Below, one piece after another: positions 7,488 to 15,956 of a stretch of 64,000 nucleotides of DNA. Both the position numbers and the translations under genes were made by a program. The DNA is taken from positions 496,001-560,000 of the forward strand of contig NZ_JAAVXB010000001.1 of the NCBI RefSeq assembly GCF_012241385.1. Direction: 5' to 3'. Source of the DNA: Solimonas marina. GTDB lineage: Bacteria; Pseudomonadota; Gammaproteobacteria; Nevskiales; Nevskiaceae. Below the pieces are notes generated by a model. That model had not been told where the DNA came from and searched no databases. It was given only the letters and a program-made list of their open reading frames with translations. Within the stretch, counting starts at the first letter, position 1; each line of letters opens with the position of its first letter.

Positions 7488-8928
7488 AAAGCCGCTGCGT
7501 CAGCCAGCGGCCCGACTTCTGATCGAGATAGCGCATCGTCGCCTTCTTGAAGATCAGATCGACGAACAGCTCGCAGGTATGCGTGCCGTCACGCCAGCAC
7601 ATCGCCACGCTGCTGTCGTTCGAATACTGCAGGTGGAAAACACCGTCGAAGGCCGGATAGCTGCCGCGGAATTCCATCAACTTGAACAGGCGCCGCACCA
7701 CCGGCTGCTTGACCGCCTCGGCGACTTCTTCCTTCGTGTAGTAGTGGCGATTGATGTCGCGCAGCTCGCCGGTCGCTTCCATCAGCTCGTGGTCGTTCTG
7801 TCCGGCGAGCAGGCCGACGTAGTAGATCTGCGGAATGCCGGGCGCGAAGAACTGGATCGCGCGCGCACAGATGTAGGCATCGTCGTTGCGCTTGAGCGCG
7901 TCGTAGTACGTGCACGTCAGCTGGTAGATCGCGCCGACACTGTGCACATTGGCCGCCGAGCGGCGCAGGATGGGGTCGCCACTGCGCTGCGAAACGTTGT
8001 GGATCAGCGCCTGGATTTCGTTGTGCGGCAACACCCCTTCGACATCCGGAATGCAGATGCCGTCGTGCGTGTCGAGCACGCTGATCTGGTTGCGCGGGCA
8101 CATGCGTAACCAGTTCTTCAGGTGCACGCTGTTGGCATCGAGCAGCGAATACAGCAGCAACGGCGCCATCGCAAAGCCGTACGGGTGCATGCCGTGCAGC
8201 GCCACCGCGTACTGATAGCTTGAATGGTCGTGAACCTCCGGCAGCGTCTCCGCGCCGTTTTCGCGAGCGACGTTGTCGACCCACTTGAGGATGTCGTAGA
8301 CATCCGGCTCGACGAGAAAGCAGCTGGTACCGATCTTCTTGGTCGTGTAGCCGAAGGCATCGAGGCGGAACAGCTTGACGCCGCGCGCGGTGAGGAACTT
8401 GATGTAGTCCTCCATCAGCGCATAGGTTTTCGGCGAGTTGTAGTTCAGGTCGATCTGCTTTTCGGTGAACGTGCACCAGACGCGGCCGCGTGTGCCGTCA
8501 CCGAAGGTGATCTCGCGAAACGGCTCCTTTTCCTTGCGGATATGGATCTTCGCCAGATCGTCCGGCGTGATGTCGCCGAGCTGATCGACATGCACGAACA
8601 GATCGGCGTGCTCGGACGCGTAGCCGTGCTTGAGGAAATCCTTGAACTCCTCGGACTCGTCCGACAGATGGTTGATCATCAGATCCATCGTCAGATCGAA
8701 CTTCGACGAGATGCGCTCGACGTCCTTCCAGTCGCCGTACTTCGGATCGATTTCCTTGTGCGTCAGCGGCGAAAACCCGCCGTCGGCATTCGACGGATAC
8801 GGCGGCAGGATGTGCACGCCACCGAGCCGGCCTTGTCCGTAGGTGTCGAGGAATTCGTGCAGGTCGGCAAGATTGTTGCCGATGCGGTCGGGATAGGCGA
8901 TCAGCTGGACCTCGTTGCGCAGGGTCAT
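7486..8928 (-). CDS. Sucrose phosphorylase-like glycoside hydrolase, GH13 subfamily 18
   Basis: A 480-residue cytosolic phosphorylase-type enzyme, the same length as streptococcal GtfA. Catalytic residues are all present: nucleophile Asp190 in LFRLDAFGY, acid/base Glu231 in LPEVHDH, and stabilising Asp289 in VLDTHDG. Other family blocks are GVHILPPYPS, GIPQIYYVGLLAG and INRHYY. The reaction expected is reversible phosphorolysis of sucrose to glucose-1-phosphate and fructose; related subfamily members instead act on sucrose-6'-phosphate, glucosylglycerol or glucosylglycerate, and these cannot be separated by eye. No sugar transporter or fructokinase is nearby. It converges on the NAGGN operon and diverges from yhhQ. 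Family confidence is high, exact substrate moderate. Confidence 0.85.
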   Translation of the reverse strand: MTLRNEVQLIAYPDRIGNNLADLHEFLDTYGQGRLGGVHILPPYPSNADGGFSPLTHKEIDPKYGDWKDVERISSKFDLTMDLMINHLSDESEEFKDFLKHGYASEHADLFVHVDQLGDITPDDLAKIHIRKEKEPFREITFGDGTRGRVWCTFTEKQIDLNYNSPKTYALMEDYIKFLTARGVKLFRLDAFGYTTKKIGTSCFLVEPDVYDILKWVDNVARENGAETLPEVHDHSSYQYAVALHGMHPYGFAMAPLLLYSLLDANSVHLKNWLRMCPRNQISVLDTHDGICIPDVEGVLPHNEIQALIHNVSQRSGDPILRRSAANVHSVGAIYQLTCTYYDALKRNDDAYICARAIQFFAPGIPQIYYVGLLAGQNDHELMEATGELRDINRHYYTKEEVAEAVKQPVVRRLFKLMEFRGSYPAFDGVFHLQYSNDSSVAMCWRDGTHTCELFVDLIFKKATMRYLDQKSGRWLTQRL

Positions 8929-9011
8929 TGCAGTTCCGGTGCGTGAATTTCATTGCCGCGCGTGCGGCACGTTATGCTGCCGTGGCAGCGACGAAACTCC
9001 GGTACAGACGA

Positions 9012-9030
9012 CGGGTCCATGGTGGACCCG
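9012..9030. promoter_or_regulatory. Perfect dyad between the GH13 gene and yhhQ
   Basis: CGGGTCC and GGACCCG form a perfect 7-bp inverted repeat around a 5-base spacer, in the 143-base divergent intergenic region 42 bases before the yhhQ start. It could be a regulator dyad for either promoter or a hairpin in the yhhQ leader. No T-run follows, so it is not a standard terminator, and it does not match a preQ1 riboswitch. Confidence 0.35.
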
Positions 9031-9071
9031 CGCGCCCCTTCTCGATGTTGCACATGTTCGGCGAGCCTCCG

Positions 9072-9830
9072 ATGAATGACAACCAGGCGGTACCGGCGTC
9101 GGCGCCGGTCGCTTTTCGTTACTACGACTTCCTGCTGGGCGGCATGGTCGCCGTGCTGCTGTGCTCGAACCTGATCGGGCCCGGCAAGGTCTGCTCGATC
9201 GACCTGCCGTGGTTCGGCGCCGTCGATTTCGGTGCCGGCAACCTGTTCTTCCCGATCAGCTACATCTTCGGCGACGTGCTGACCGAGGTGTATGGCTACG
9301 CACGCGCGCGGCGCGCAATCTGGGCCGGCTTTGGCGCGATGATCTTCGCCACGGTGATGGCCGCCATCGTCGTCGGCATGCAACCCAGCGCCGATGAACC
9401 CTGGAACAAGACCTTGCAGCCGGCGCTGGAAGTCGTGTTCGGCAACACCTGGCGCATCGTCGCCGCCAGTATGCTCGCCTACTGGGCCGGCGATTTCGTC
9501 AACTCTTTCGTCATGGCGAAGATGAAGCTGCTGACCAAGGGCCGCCACCTGTGGACGCGCACCATCGGCTCGACGATCTGCGGCCAGGGTGTCGACTCGA
9601 TGCTGTTCTATCCGGTCGCCTTCGCCGGCCTCTGGACCACGCATTCGTTGATCGCCGTGATCATTTTCAACTTCTCGATGAAGGTCGGCGTCGAGGTCGT
9701 GCTGACGCCGCTGACCTACTTCGTCGTCAATCGCCTGAAGCGCGCCGAGGGCGTCGACACTTACGACACCGACACGCATTTCACACCGTTTTCGCTGCGT
9801 GATGAGGGCGACGTTCGCCACCGCGGATGA
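9072..9830 (+). CDS. yhhQ: Queuosine precursor transporter, YhhQ/VUT family
   Basis: A membrane protein of 252 residues from the ATG at 9072 with about six hydrophobic segments. Family marks are FYDFLLGGMVAVLLCSNL-like first helix, NLFFPISYIFGDVLTEVYGY, and the late WTRTIGSTICGQGVDS block, all typical of the DUF165/VUT_1 family. YhhQ imports queuosine precursors (preQ0/preQ1) used for tRNA modification. An upstream in-frame start at 8928 would add 48 Arg-rich residues that do not resemble the family, so the ATG at 9072 is chosen. Its stop overlaps the AraC-type regulator start by four bases (ATGA), indicating translational coupling. Confidence 0.88.
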   Translation: MNDNQAVPASAPVAFRYYDFLLGGMVAVLLCSNLIGPGKVCSIDLPWFGAVDFGAGNLFFPISYIFGDVLTEVYGYARARRAIWAGFGAMIFATVMAAIVVGMQPSADEPWNKTLQPALEVVFGNTWRIVAASMLAYWAGDFVNSFVMAKMKLLTKGRHLWTRTIGSTICGQGVDSMLFYPVAFAGLWTTHSLIAVIIFNFSMKVGVEVVLTPLTYFVVNRLKRAEGVDTYDTDTHFTPFSLRDEGDVRHRG

Positions 9831-10636
9831 ATCACGAGGCACCGCGACTAACATCAGCCGTACGCGATGGCCTCGGCGGCTATCTGCAGATCAGCGCACG
9901 CGGCCGTCACCTGCTGCGCAGCCTGCGCTTTGCGAGTCCGGCACTGATTCACGTACAGCACGGCGAGAAGCGCCTGCGCCATGCCGGCCAGCACGCATCG
10001 TTCGCAAGCGGCACCTGGTTTGCGGTGCCAGCCGGCATGCAACTCGACGTCGAGAACGTCCCCACCACCGATTCGACGCCATATCGCGCACTGTGCATCG
10101 AGTTCGCGCCGACGCTGCTGCGCCCTCAAGCCGATGCGCGCCTCGCACTGCGTCCCTGGTATCCACTGCACGCCGATGCGGCGCTGACCCAGGCCGTCGA
10201 GCATCTGCGCGACGGCCTGGCCGAACCGTCGTTACCGGACCGGGTCCTGCAACACCGATTCGCCGAGGTCTGGCTGGCGCTGACCGAGCAAGGCTTCAGC
10301 GCCGGCATCCCCCGCCAACCGACCGCCGCAGAGCGCGTCCGCGAGCTGCTGATGCACAGCCCGAGCACGCACTGGCGCAGCCGCATCGTCGCGACCGGCC
10401 TCGCGATCAGTGAAGCGACCCTACGCCGACGGCTGGCCGCCGAGGGCACCAGTCTGCGGCAGATCGCCATCGATCTGCGGCTCGGCGCAGCGCTTGCGCA
10501 GTTGCAGAGCACGTCGCGACCGATCCAGCGCATTGCCGACGATGCCGGCTACCAATCGGCGTCGCGCTTCACCGCGGCGTTCCGGCGCCGCTACGGGCTG
10601 ACGCCGTCGGCGATCCGGGGCAACGACGCTCGCTGA
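9827..10636 (+). CDS. AraC family transcriptional regulator
   Basis: A 269-residue regulator with an N-terminal cupin-like sensing region (residues about 1-150, including FASGTWFAVPAGMQ) and a C-terminal double helix-turn-helix. The first HTH lies around AISEATLRRRLAAEGTSLRQ and the second around IQRIADDAGYQSASRFTAAFRRRYG-LTP, the classical AraC signature. It overlaps the yhhQ stop by four bases, so it is probably expressed with that transporter, although whether it regulates queuosine salvage or an unrelated target is unknown. Confidence 0.85.
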   Translation: MNHEAPRLTSAVRDGLGGYLQISARGRHLLRSLRFASPALIHVQHGEKRLRHAGQHASFASGTWFAVPAGMQLDVENVPTTDSTPYRALCIEFAPTLLRPQADARLALRPWYPLHADAALTQAVEHLRDGLAEPSLPDRVLQHRFAEVWLALTEQGFSAGIPRQPTAAERVRELLMHSPSTHWRSRIVATGLAISEATLRRRLAAEGTSLRQIAIDLRLGAALAQLQSTSRPIQRIADDAGYQSASRFTAAFRRRYGLTPSAIRGNDAR

Positions 10637-10726
10637 GCGAATCGGCACAGCATCTGCTCGCTTTTGGCGTCGTCAAAGCCGCCGTCGCCATCGAGACTGG
10701 CGGCTCGACATCACCGGAGAGCACCG

Positions 10727-11275
10727 ATGCACCGCGCGACCTTGTTCTTTGCCGTGTGCTGCGCCGCTGCCGCCTCGAGCGCACATGCGGACGGCTTGAC
10801 CCTGAGCAGTCCAACCCTGCACGACGGCGGCATGCTGCCGATCACACAGGTCTACGACGGTTTCGGTTGCCATGGCGGCAACCGGTCACCCGCGCTGCGT
10901 TGGACGGCCGGCCCGCAGGGCACAAAGGCCTATGCGTTGACCGTTTACGATCCGGACGCACCGACCGGCAGCGGCTGGTGGCATTGGGTGGTGATCGATT
11001 TGCCGGCGCCGGTCCGCGAGCTCCCCGCCGGGGCCGGGATCGCCGATACGCATCTACCAGCCGGCGCCCGCATGCTGCGCAACGACTTCGGCACCGCGGC
11101 GTTCGGCGGGGCCTGCCCGCCGGCCGGCGATCCGGCACATCGCTACCAGTTCACCCTCTACGCGCTGGACGCCGCGCTGTCCCTGCCGGCCGACGCGAGC
11201 CCGGCATTGGCCGGCTTCATGATCCATGCCCATACACTGACATCGGCACGGCTTACGGTTCGCTACGGCCGCTGA
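10727..11275 (+). CDS. Exported YbhB/YbcL family (PEBP-like) protein
   Basis: A 182-residue protein with a signal peptide (MHRATLFFAVCCAAAASSAHA) and the phosphatidylethanolamine-binding-protein fold of the bacterial YbhB/YbcL type: CHGGNRSPALRWT, DPDAPTGSGWWHW and RNDFGT-AAFGGACPP are conserved anion-pocket blocks. Start is placed at the ATG at 10727 behind GGAG; a longer in-frame start at 10664 would bury the signal peptide. Bacterial members bind small anionic ligands; the role here is unknown. It ends 21 bases before the convergent MFS gene. Confidence 0.85.
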   Translation: MHRATLFFAVCCAAAASSAHADGLTLSSPTLHDGGMLPITQVYDGFGCHGGNRSPALRWTAGPQGTKAYALTVYDPDAPTGSGWWHWVVIDLPAPVRELPAGAGIADTHLPAGARMLRNDFGTAAFGGACPPAGDPAHRYQFTLYALDAALSLPADASPALAGFMIHAHTLTSARLTVRYGR

Positions 11276-11296
11276 TCTCCACACCGAGGGGCGCAC

Positions 11297-12526
11297 CTAA
11301 GCACGCCGGGCACTGCGCTGCGCAAGCAGGCCGGCGAGCACGAACATCACCGCGGCGCTCGCCGCCAGCGACGCATGGATACCGATCTGCGCGCCGAACA
11401 CGCCGACGGTGATGCCGCTGAACGTGCGCATGCCCATCGCAAACATGTTGTAGACGCCGATCGCCCGGCCGCGCATCTCGGCCGGCGCATCGAGCTGCAC
11501 CAGGGTCTGCGCCATGGCGTTGAACGACAGCTCGACGAAGCCGGCGACGAACAGCAGCGGCAAGGCCAGCGCATACGAACCGATCAGCGCAAAGCCGCCG
11601 ATCGCCAACGCCCAGATCATCGCCAGCAGACAGGCGGTGCGCGGACGCGGCGACAGCAGCCCCCGGCTTTCGAGCACGAACCCGGCGAGCAGGGCCCCGG
11701 CCGCGTCGGCAGCGAGCAGCGCGCTGTACGAAAAATCGACATGGGTGCGTCCGAGATCGTGCGCGAAACCGGGCATCTGCGCCTGATAGGCATTGCCGAT
11801 GCACAGCGACGCCGCTCCGGCCAGCAGCGTCATCAGCAGAATGACCCGGTGCTCGGCGATTTCGCCGATTGCACGGGCGACATCCCCGACGCTGCGCACG
11901 GCCCGCTGCGCCACGGCCGCGCCGGCGGCGCGGAACTTCGGCCCGTACGGGGCCGTCGCCAGCCAGATGATGAACGGCAGATAGAGCAGGGCGTTGACCA
12001 GAATGCCGACCTTCGGCCCCAACGCCAGCAGCAGCATCCCGCCGACCGCCGGGCCACAGAGAATGCCGAGCTGGCGGGCGGTGGCATTGAGCCGCACGGC
12101 ACTTTGCAGGTGCTCGCGGCCGACGATGTCATGCAACAGCACCTGCGACGGCGGCCCCCAGATCACGCCGGCACAGCCATGAATCACCAGCAGCAAGCAG
12201 GCGTGCCAGATCTGCAGGCGATCGGTCATGAACAACACGCCCCAGGCCGTCGACACGCCCATGAACAACAGCATGCCGAGCTGGATCATGCGCCGCGGAT
12301 CAAGCCGATCGGCCAGCACCCCGGATGGCACCGAAAACAGCAGGAACGGCAGCCAGTGTGAAATGACGGCGAAGCCGCCCAGGGCCGGGGAGTGGAATTT
12401 CTGGAAAATGACCCAGTAACTGATGACGTGCTCGACGCTGTCACCCATCATCGCGAGAGCGGAGAGCACGAAATACTGGCGATAGCCGCGGTGGCGCAGC
12501 GCGGCAAACGAGATGTGAGACGACAC
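11297..12526 (-). CDS. MFS transporter, DHA3/enterobactin-exporter-like
   Basis: A 409-residue inner-membrane protein with about ten to twelve hydrophobic helices. The loop after helix 2 reads GVLADRLDPRRM, the major facilitator signature G-x-x-x-D-R-x-x-R, and helix 4 carries the WGPPSQVLLHDIV block common in the DHA3 (MFS_3) branch. Such proteins export siderophores, macrolides or other small molecules by proton antiport; no siderophore or resistance gene is adjacent, so the substrate is unassigned. It is transcribed away from priA. Confidence 0.82.
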   Translation of the reverse strand: MSSHISFAALRHRGYRQYFVLSALAMMGDSVEHVISYWVIFQKFHSPALGGFAVISHWLPFLLFSVPSGVLADRLDPRRMIQLGMLLFMGVSTAWGVLFMTDRLQIWHACLLLVIHGCAGVIWGPPSQVLLHDIVGREHLQSAVRLNATARQLGILCGPAVGGMLLLALGPKVGILVNALLYLPFIIWLATAPYGPKFRAAGAAVAQRAVRSVGDVARAIGEIAEHRVILLMTLLAGAASLCIGNAYQAQMPGFAHDLGRTHVDFSYSALLAADAAGALLAGFVLESRGLLSPRPRTACLLAMIWALAIGGFALIGSYALALPLLFVAGFVELSFNAMAQTLVQLDAPAEMRGRAIGVYNMFAMGMRTFSGITVGVFGAQIGIHASLAASAAVMFVLAGLLAQRSARRA

Positions 12527-12848
12527 GGGAACGGGCGACGCGGGTGGGCGCGTATTTTATGCAGGCTGGGGCTGCGCGCACGGATGAAAATTAGTCTGTG
12601 GCTATCATGAATGCTTTCCGGCGTCGACGCTTTGATGGATGAGAATTCCTTATTCACAAGCCGGGGCAACCAAAAAGCGTTGTCACAATCAAGAGACGCT
12701 TCATTCACATTCTGTTCATGCCTTCACAAGCAACTGTTTTTTAATAAAATTTAAACGCTACTTAAGTCATGTGCGGGCCCCTTCACGCCCTCAGTCATCC
12801 GCAAGGGGCATGGCCATCCCGCAGACATTCACATAGTTATCCACAGAC
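12527..12848. other. AT-rich intergenic region with a cluster of DnaA-box-like sites upstream of priA
   Basis: This 322-base gap between the divergent MFS gene and priA is much more AT-rich than its surroundings, especially 12735-12757. It has one perfect DnaA box (TTATCCACA, 12837-12845), one consensus variant (TTATTCACA, 12650-12658) and two further copies of the ATTCACA core (12701-12709 and 12825-12833). No gene of useful length was found. It must hold the promoters of both flanking genes, but no clear hexamers stand out. Confidence 0.55.
12837..12845 (+). promoter_or_regulatory. Perfect DnaA box immediately upstream of priA
   Basis: TTATCCACA, an exact consensus DnaA box, ends only three bases before the TTG start of priA, where bound DnaA would block the ribosome-binding region of the gene or its promoter. 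Chance occurrence of a 9-mer in 64 kb is possible, but three more related sites lie within the preceding 200 bases. Confidence 0.6.
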
Positions 12849-15014
12849 TTGCCCGAATTCCTCGTTACCGTCGCCGTGCCTGTGCCGCTGTATCGCGGCT
12901 TCGATTACCTGCTGCCGGCCGCGCTCACCGACGGGGCCCGACCCGGAGTCCGGGTGCGGGTACCGTTCGGGCGCCGGCACCTGTGCGGCGTCATTGTTCG
13001 CGCGCCCTTCGAGCGCAGCGACCCGGTGCAGGACTACCGCCCGCTCGATGCCATCATTGACGACGAGCCGCTGCTCGGCACGGAACTGCTGACGCTCTGC
13101 GAATGGGCTGCCGAGTACTACCGCCACCCGCTCGGCGAGGTGGTTGCCGCCGCACTGCCTGGCGGCCTCAAACACGGCGATGCGGCCGAACGGCGGCGGC
13201 GCGAGCAATGGATGCTGACCGCGGCCGGGCACGACGCCTTGGCTGCGCTGCCGTCGCGCCATCGGGCGCAGCGCAGCGCACTCGAGGCGCTGGCGGCGGG
13301 GCCGCGCGACAGTGGCGAGTGGAATATCCCGGCAGCCGTGCGCAGCCGTTTGCTCGAACGCGGCTGGATCGAAAGCCGCATCGTCGAAGCAGCCAGCGGC
13401 GCGCCACTGGCCGGCGCGCCGACGCTGACCGCAGCGCAGCGCACGGCGCTGGACGCGCTCGAAGCCGGCGATGACGGCTTTCGCGTCAGCCTGCTCGAAG
13501 GCGTCACCGGCAGCGGCAAGACCGAACTCTATTTACGCCGCCTCGAAGCGACGCTGGCGGCCGGCCGACAGGCGCTGGTGCTGGTGCCGGAAATCAGCCT
13601 GACCCCGCAGCTCGCGCAGCGCCTGCGCGAACGGCTCGGCGACGGCGTGCGCAGCTTTCATTCCGGCATGACCGATACCGAGCGCGAGCAGACCTGGCTG
13701 GCGGCGCGCGATGGCTCGGCAGCGGTGATCGTCGGCACGCGCTCGGCGATCTTCGTGCCGTTCGCGCGGCTCGGCCTGATCGTCGTCGACGAGGAACACG
13801 ATCCGTCGTACAAGCAGCAAGACGGCTTCCGCTATTCGGCGCGCGACCTGGCGGTGGTGCGCGCCCAGCGGTTCGGCGCCGAGCTGATCCTCGGCAGCGC
13901 GACGCCATCGCTGGAAAGCCTCTACAACGCGCGCGCCGGCCGCTATCGCCACGTGCGCCTGACGCAGCGCGTGCTGAGCCAGGCGCCACCGGAGATTCGC
14001 CTCATCGACATGCGCGGCCAGCCGCTTGCGCACGGCCTGTCGGCGCCGCTGCTCCAGGCGCTGGACCGCTGCATCGAAGCCGGCGATCAGGCGTTGCTGT
14101 TCATCAATCGCCGCGGCTATGCGCCGATCCTGCTCTGTCACGCCTGCGGCTGGCGCGCCGCCTGCACCCACTGCGACGCGCGCCTGACGCTGCATCGCGG
14201 CCGCCAGCGACTGATCTGCCATCACTGCGGCAATCAGCAGCCGGTGCCGCGCAGTTGCCCGTCCTGCGGTGCCGGCGAGTTGATGCCGCTGGGCCACGGC
14301 ACCGAGCGCATCGAACAAGCGCTGGCCAATCGCTATCCGCGGCAGCGCATCGAACGTCTCGATTCGGACCGGCTCGGCCGCCGCCACGAACTCGAGCGCC
14401 TGCTCGACGACGTGCGGGCACGGCAGGTCGACGTGCTGGTCGGCACGCAGATTCTGGCCAAGGGCCACGACTTTCCGAATCTGTCGCTGGTCGGCATCGT
14501 GTCCGCCGATCAGGCGCTGTACGGCGCCGACTTTCGCGCGATCGAACGCATGGGCCAGTTGGTTACGCAGGTCGCCGGTCGTGCCGGCCGCGCCGGACAG
14601 CGCGGCGAGGTGCTGCTGCAAACGCATGAGCCGGATCATCCCTTGCTGAAGCTGCTCGTCGAACGCGGCTATGACGCGCTCAGCGAAGCCTTGCTCGCCG
14701 AGCGCCGCGACACACAGCTGCCGCCGTATGCCTATCTGGCGCTGCTGCGCGCCGAGGCGCGCGAACCGGCGCAGCCGCTGCCGTTCCTCCGTGCGGCACG
14801 CGAACTGCTGCTGCCGATGCCGGGCATCCAGGTCATGGAACCGATCCCGTCCGGCATGGAGCGTCGCGCCGGTTTCATCCGCGCGCAGCTGCTGATTCAG
14901 GCCGAGCGGCGCAGCACGCTGCAGCGCGCGCTGGCGGCAACCGTACCGCGCCTCGCCGAGCTGGCGCGCGGCGTGCGCTGGTCCATCGACGTCGACCCGG
15001 CCGACCTGTTCTGA
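12849..15014 (+). CDS. priA: Primosomal replication protein PriA (replication restart helicase)
   Basis: A 721-residue 3'-to-5' helicase that recognises stalled forks and reloads the replisome. The N-terminal DNA-binding domain opens PVPLYRGFDYLLP. Walker A is GVTGSGKTE near residue 218, Walker B is the DEEH box followed by the aromatic-rich loop, and the zinc-binding insert has eight cysteines between about residues 428 and 475 (CHACGW, CTHC, CHHCG, CPSCG). Motifs V-VI (AKGHDFPNL, QVAGRAGRAG) follow. Translation appears to start with TTG, giving MPEFLVTVAVPVPL, which aligns with the family start; no better ATG exists. A perfect DnaA box abuts the start. Confidence 0.95.
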   Translation: MPEFLVTVAVPVPLYRGFDYLLPAALTDGARPGVRVRVPFGRRHLCGVIVRAPFERSDPVQDYRPLDAIIDDEPLLGTELLTLCEWAAEYYRHPLGEVVAAALPGGLKHGDAAERRRREQWMLTAAGHDALAALPSRHRAQRSALEALAAGPRDSGEWNIPAAVRSRLLERGWIESRIVEAASGAPLAGAPTLTAAQRTALDALEAGDDGFRVSLLEGVTGSGKTELYLRRLEATLAAGRQALVLVPEISLTPQLAQRLRERLGDGVRSFHSGMTDTEREQTWLAARDGSAAVIVGTRSAIFVPFARLGLIVVDEEHDPSYKQQDGFRYSARDLAVVRAQRFGAELILGSATPSLESLYNARAGRYRHVRLTQRVLSQAPPEIRLIDMRGQPLAHGLSAPLLQALDRCIEAGDQALLFINRRGYAPILLCHACGWRAACTHCDARLTLHRGRQRLICHHCGNQQPVPRSCPSCGAGELMPLGHGTERIEQALANRYPRQRIERLDSDRLGRRHELERLLDDVRARQVDVLVGTQILAKGHDFPNLSLVGIVSADQALYGADFRAIERMGQLVTQVAGRAGRAGQRGEVLLQTHEPDHPLLKLLVERGYDALSEALLAERRDTQLPPYAYLALLRAEAREPAQPLPFLRAARELLLPMPGIQVMEPIPSGMERRAGFIRAQLLIQAERRSTLQRALAATVPRLAELARGVRWSIDVDPADLF

Positions 15015-15052
15015 CGCGGCGGCCGGATCGACGATGCCCGCTCGGCGCCGAC

Positions 15053-15628
15053 TCAGGCGCCCAGCGAATGGCGGAAGATCACGGTCGTCACGCCAAGTGC
15101 GATGAACAGTGTCGCGGCCGTGATACGGATCGCTTTCATCGGCAGTTTGGCGGCCAGCGCCATACCGATGAACACGACCGGCACATCGGCCAGCAGCATG
15201 CCAGTCGTGGTGCCGGCGACCACCGCCGGCAGCGAATCGAAGCGCGCCGCGAGCAGCGTGGTGACGATTTGCGTCTTGTCGCCCATCTCGGCGAGGAAAA
15301 ACGCGACGACCGTGACCAGGAAGGCGCCGCCGTTACCACGCGGCTTGGCCTCGTCTTCATCGAGCTTGTCGGGCACCAGGGTCCAGAGGCCGACCGCGAT
15401 GAACGACGCCGCAACCAACCACGGCAGATAGCCCGCCGGAATCACCGCGCGCAGCCAGCCGCCGACCAGACCGGCCAGCGCGTGATTGAACAGCGTCGCG
15501 ACGAAGATACCGGCGATCACCGCCGCCGGCTTGCGAAACCGTGTCGCCAGCACCAGTGCCAGCAACATCGTCTTGTCGCCGATTTCGCCGAGCAGCACGG
15601 CGCCGGTCGAGACCAGAAAAGCTTCCAT
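15053..15628 (-). CDS. Manganese exporter, TMEM165/Gdt1 (UPF0016) family
   Basis: A 191-residue inner-membrane protein with six predicted helices arranged as two inverted halves, each with the E-x-G-D-K-T signature: GEIGDKTMLLAL near residue 15 and AEMGDKTQIVTT near residue 115. An acidic linker (DKLDEDEAK) separates them. Members of this family export Mn2+ (MneA/MntX in bacteria). The start is the ATG at 15628; longer in-frame starts would include untranslated leader. The leader carries a yybP-ykoY-type riboswitch, which independently supports Mn2+ efflux. Confidence 0.92.
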   Translation of the reverse strand: MEAFLVSTGAVLLGEIGDKTMLLALVLATRFRKPAAVIAGIFVATLFNHALAGLVGGWLRAVIPAGYLPWLVAASFIAVGLWTLVPDKLDEDEAKPRGNGGAFLVTVVAFFLAEMGDKTQIVTTLLAARFDSLPAVVAGTTTGMLLADVPVVFIGMALAAKLPMKAIRITAATLFIALGVTTVIFRHSLGA

Positions 15629-15662
15629 ATTGAATATTCCAAGGGCCGGGCGCTGGACGAAA

Positions 15663-15685
15663 CCGGGCATGCGCAACTCGCCCGG
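15663..15685 (-). terminator. Expression-platform hairpin downstream of the Mn2+ riboswitch
   Basis: On the minus strand a 6-bp stem CCGGGC / GCCCGG with an 11-base loop is followed by TTTCG, between the riboswitch and the gene start. It could be an intrinsic terminator or part of a switch that exposes the ribosome-binding site. Pairing is short, so the mechanism is inferred. Confidence 0.4.
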
Positions 15686-15699
15686 CGGCCGTCGCGCTT

Positions 15700-15821
15700 G
15701 CCCTGGTCTCGCCACACGGCCACGGCACGAAGGCCCTCGCTGCTGAACGCGCCACGGTCGCAAGCGACCAAGTCTGTTGACGCGTTCTCCCGCCTTGCGC
15801 GGGACGGCTACTCCCCAAAAC
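15700..15821 (-). ncRNA. yybP-ykoY family manganese riboswitch
   Basis: Both signature strands of this aptamer are present in order on the minus strand: TTTTGGGGAGTAGCC at 15820-15806 and GGCGAGACCAGGGC at 15713-15700. They are the conserved internal loops that together bind Mn2+ between P1.1 and P3.1. The closing helix can form as GTTTTGG (15821-15815) with CCAGGGC (15706-15700), using three G-U pairs. The segment CGTCAACAGAC in the middle also fits the family. It lies 72 bases upstream of a Gdt1-type Mn2+ exporter, its typical regulon, where Mn2+ binding turns expression on. Confidence 0.88.
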
Positions 15822-15956
15822 GGCGTCGAGCTTAGCCGAAAATGCGGGCGCCGCGATAGCACGGTGCGCGCAATCCTTGCCCACGGGCCTTACAATCCGC
15901 GGCCCGGCGCCGGGTTTATCGCGCCGCCATCCCTTGATCGCCATCGTCGCTTCGCC

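Noticed and set aside
8953-9071. preQ1 riboswitch before yhhQ
   Set aside because: YhhQ genes can be under queuosine control, but the leader lacks the A-rich tail and loop motifs of known preQ1 classes; only a plain 7-bp dyad is present.
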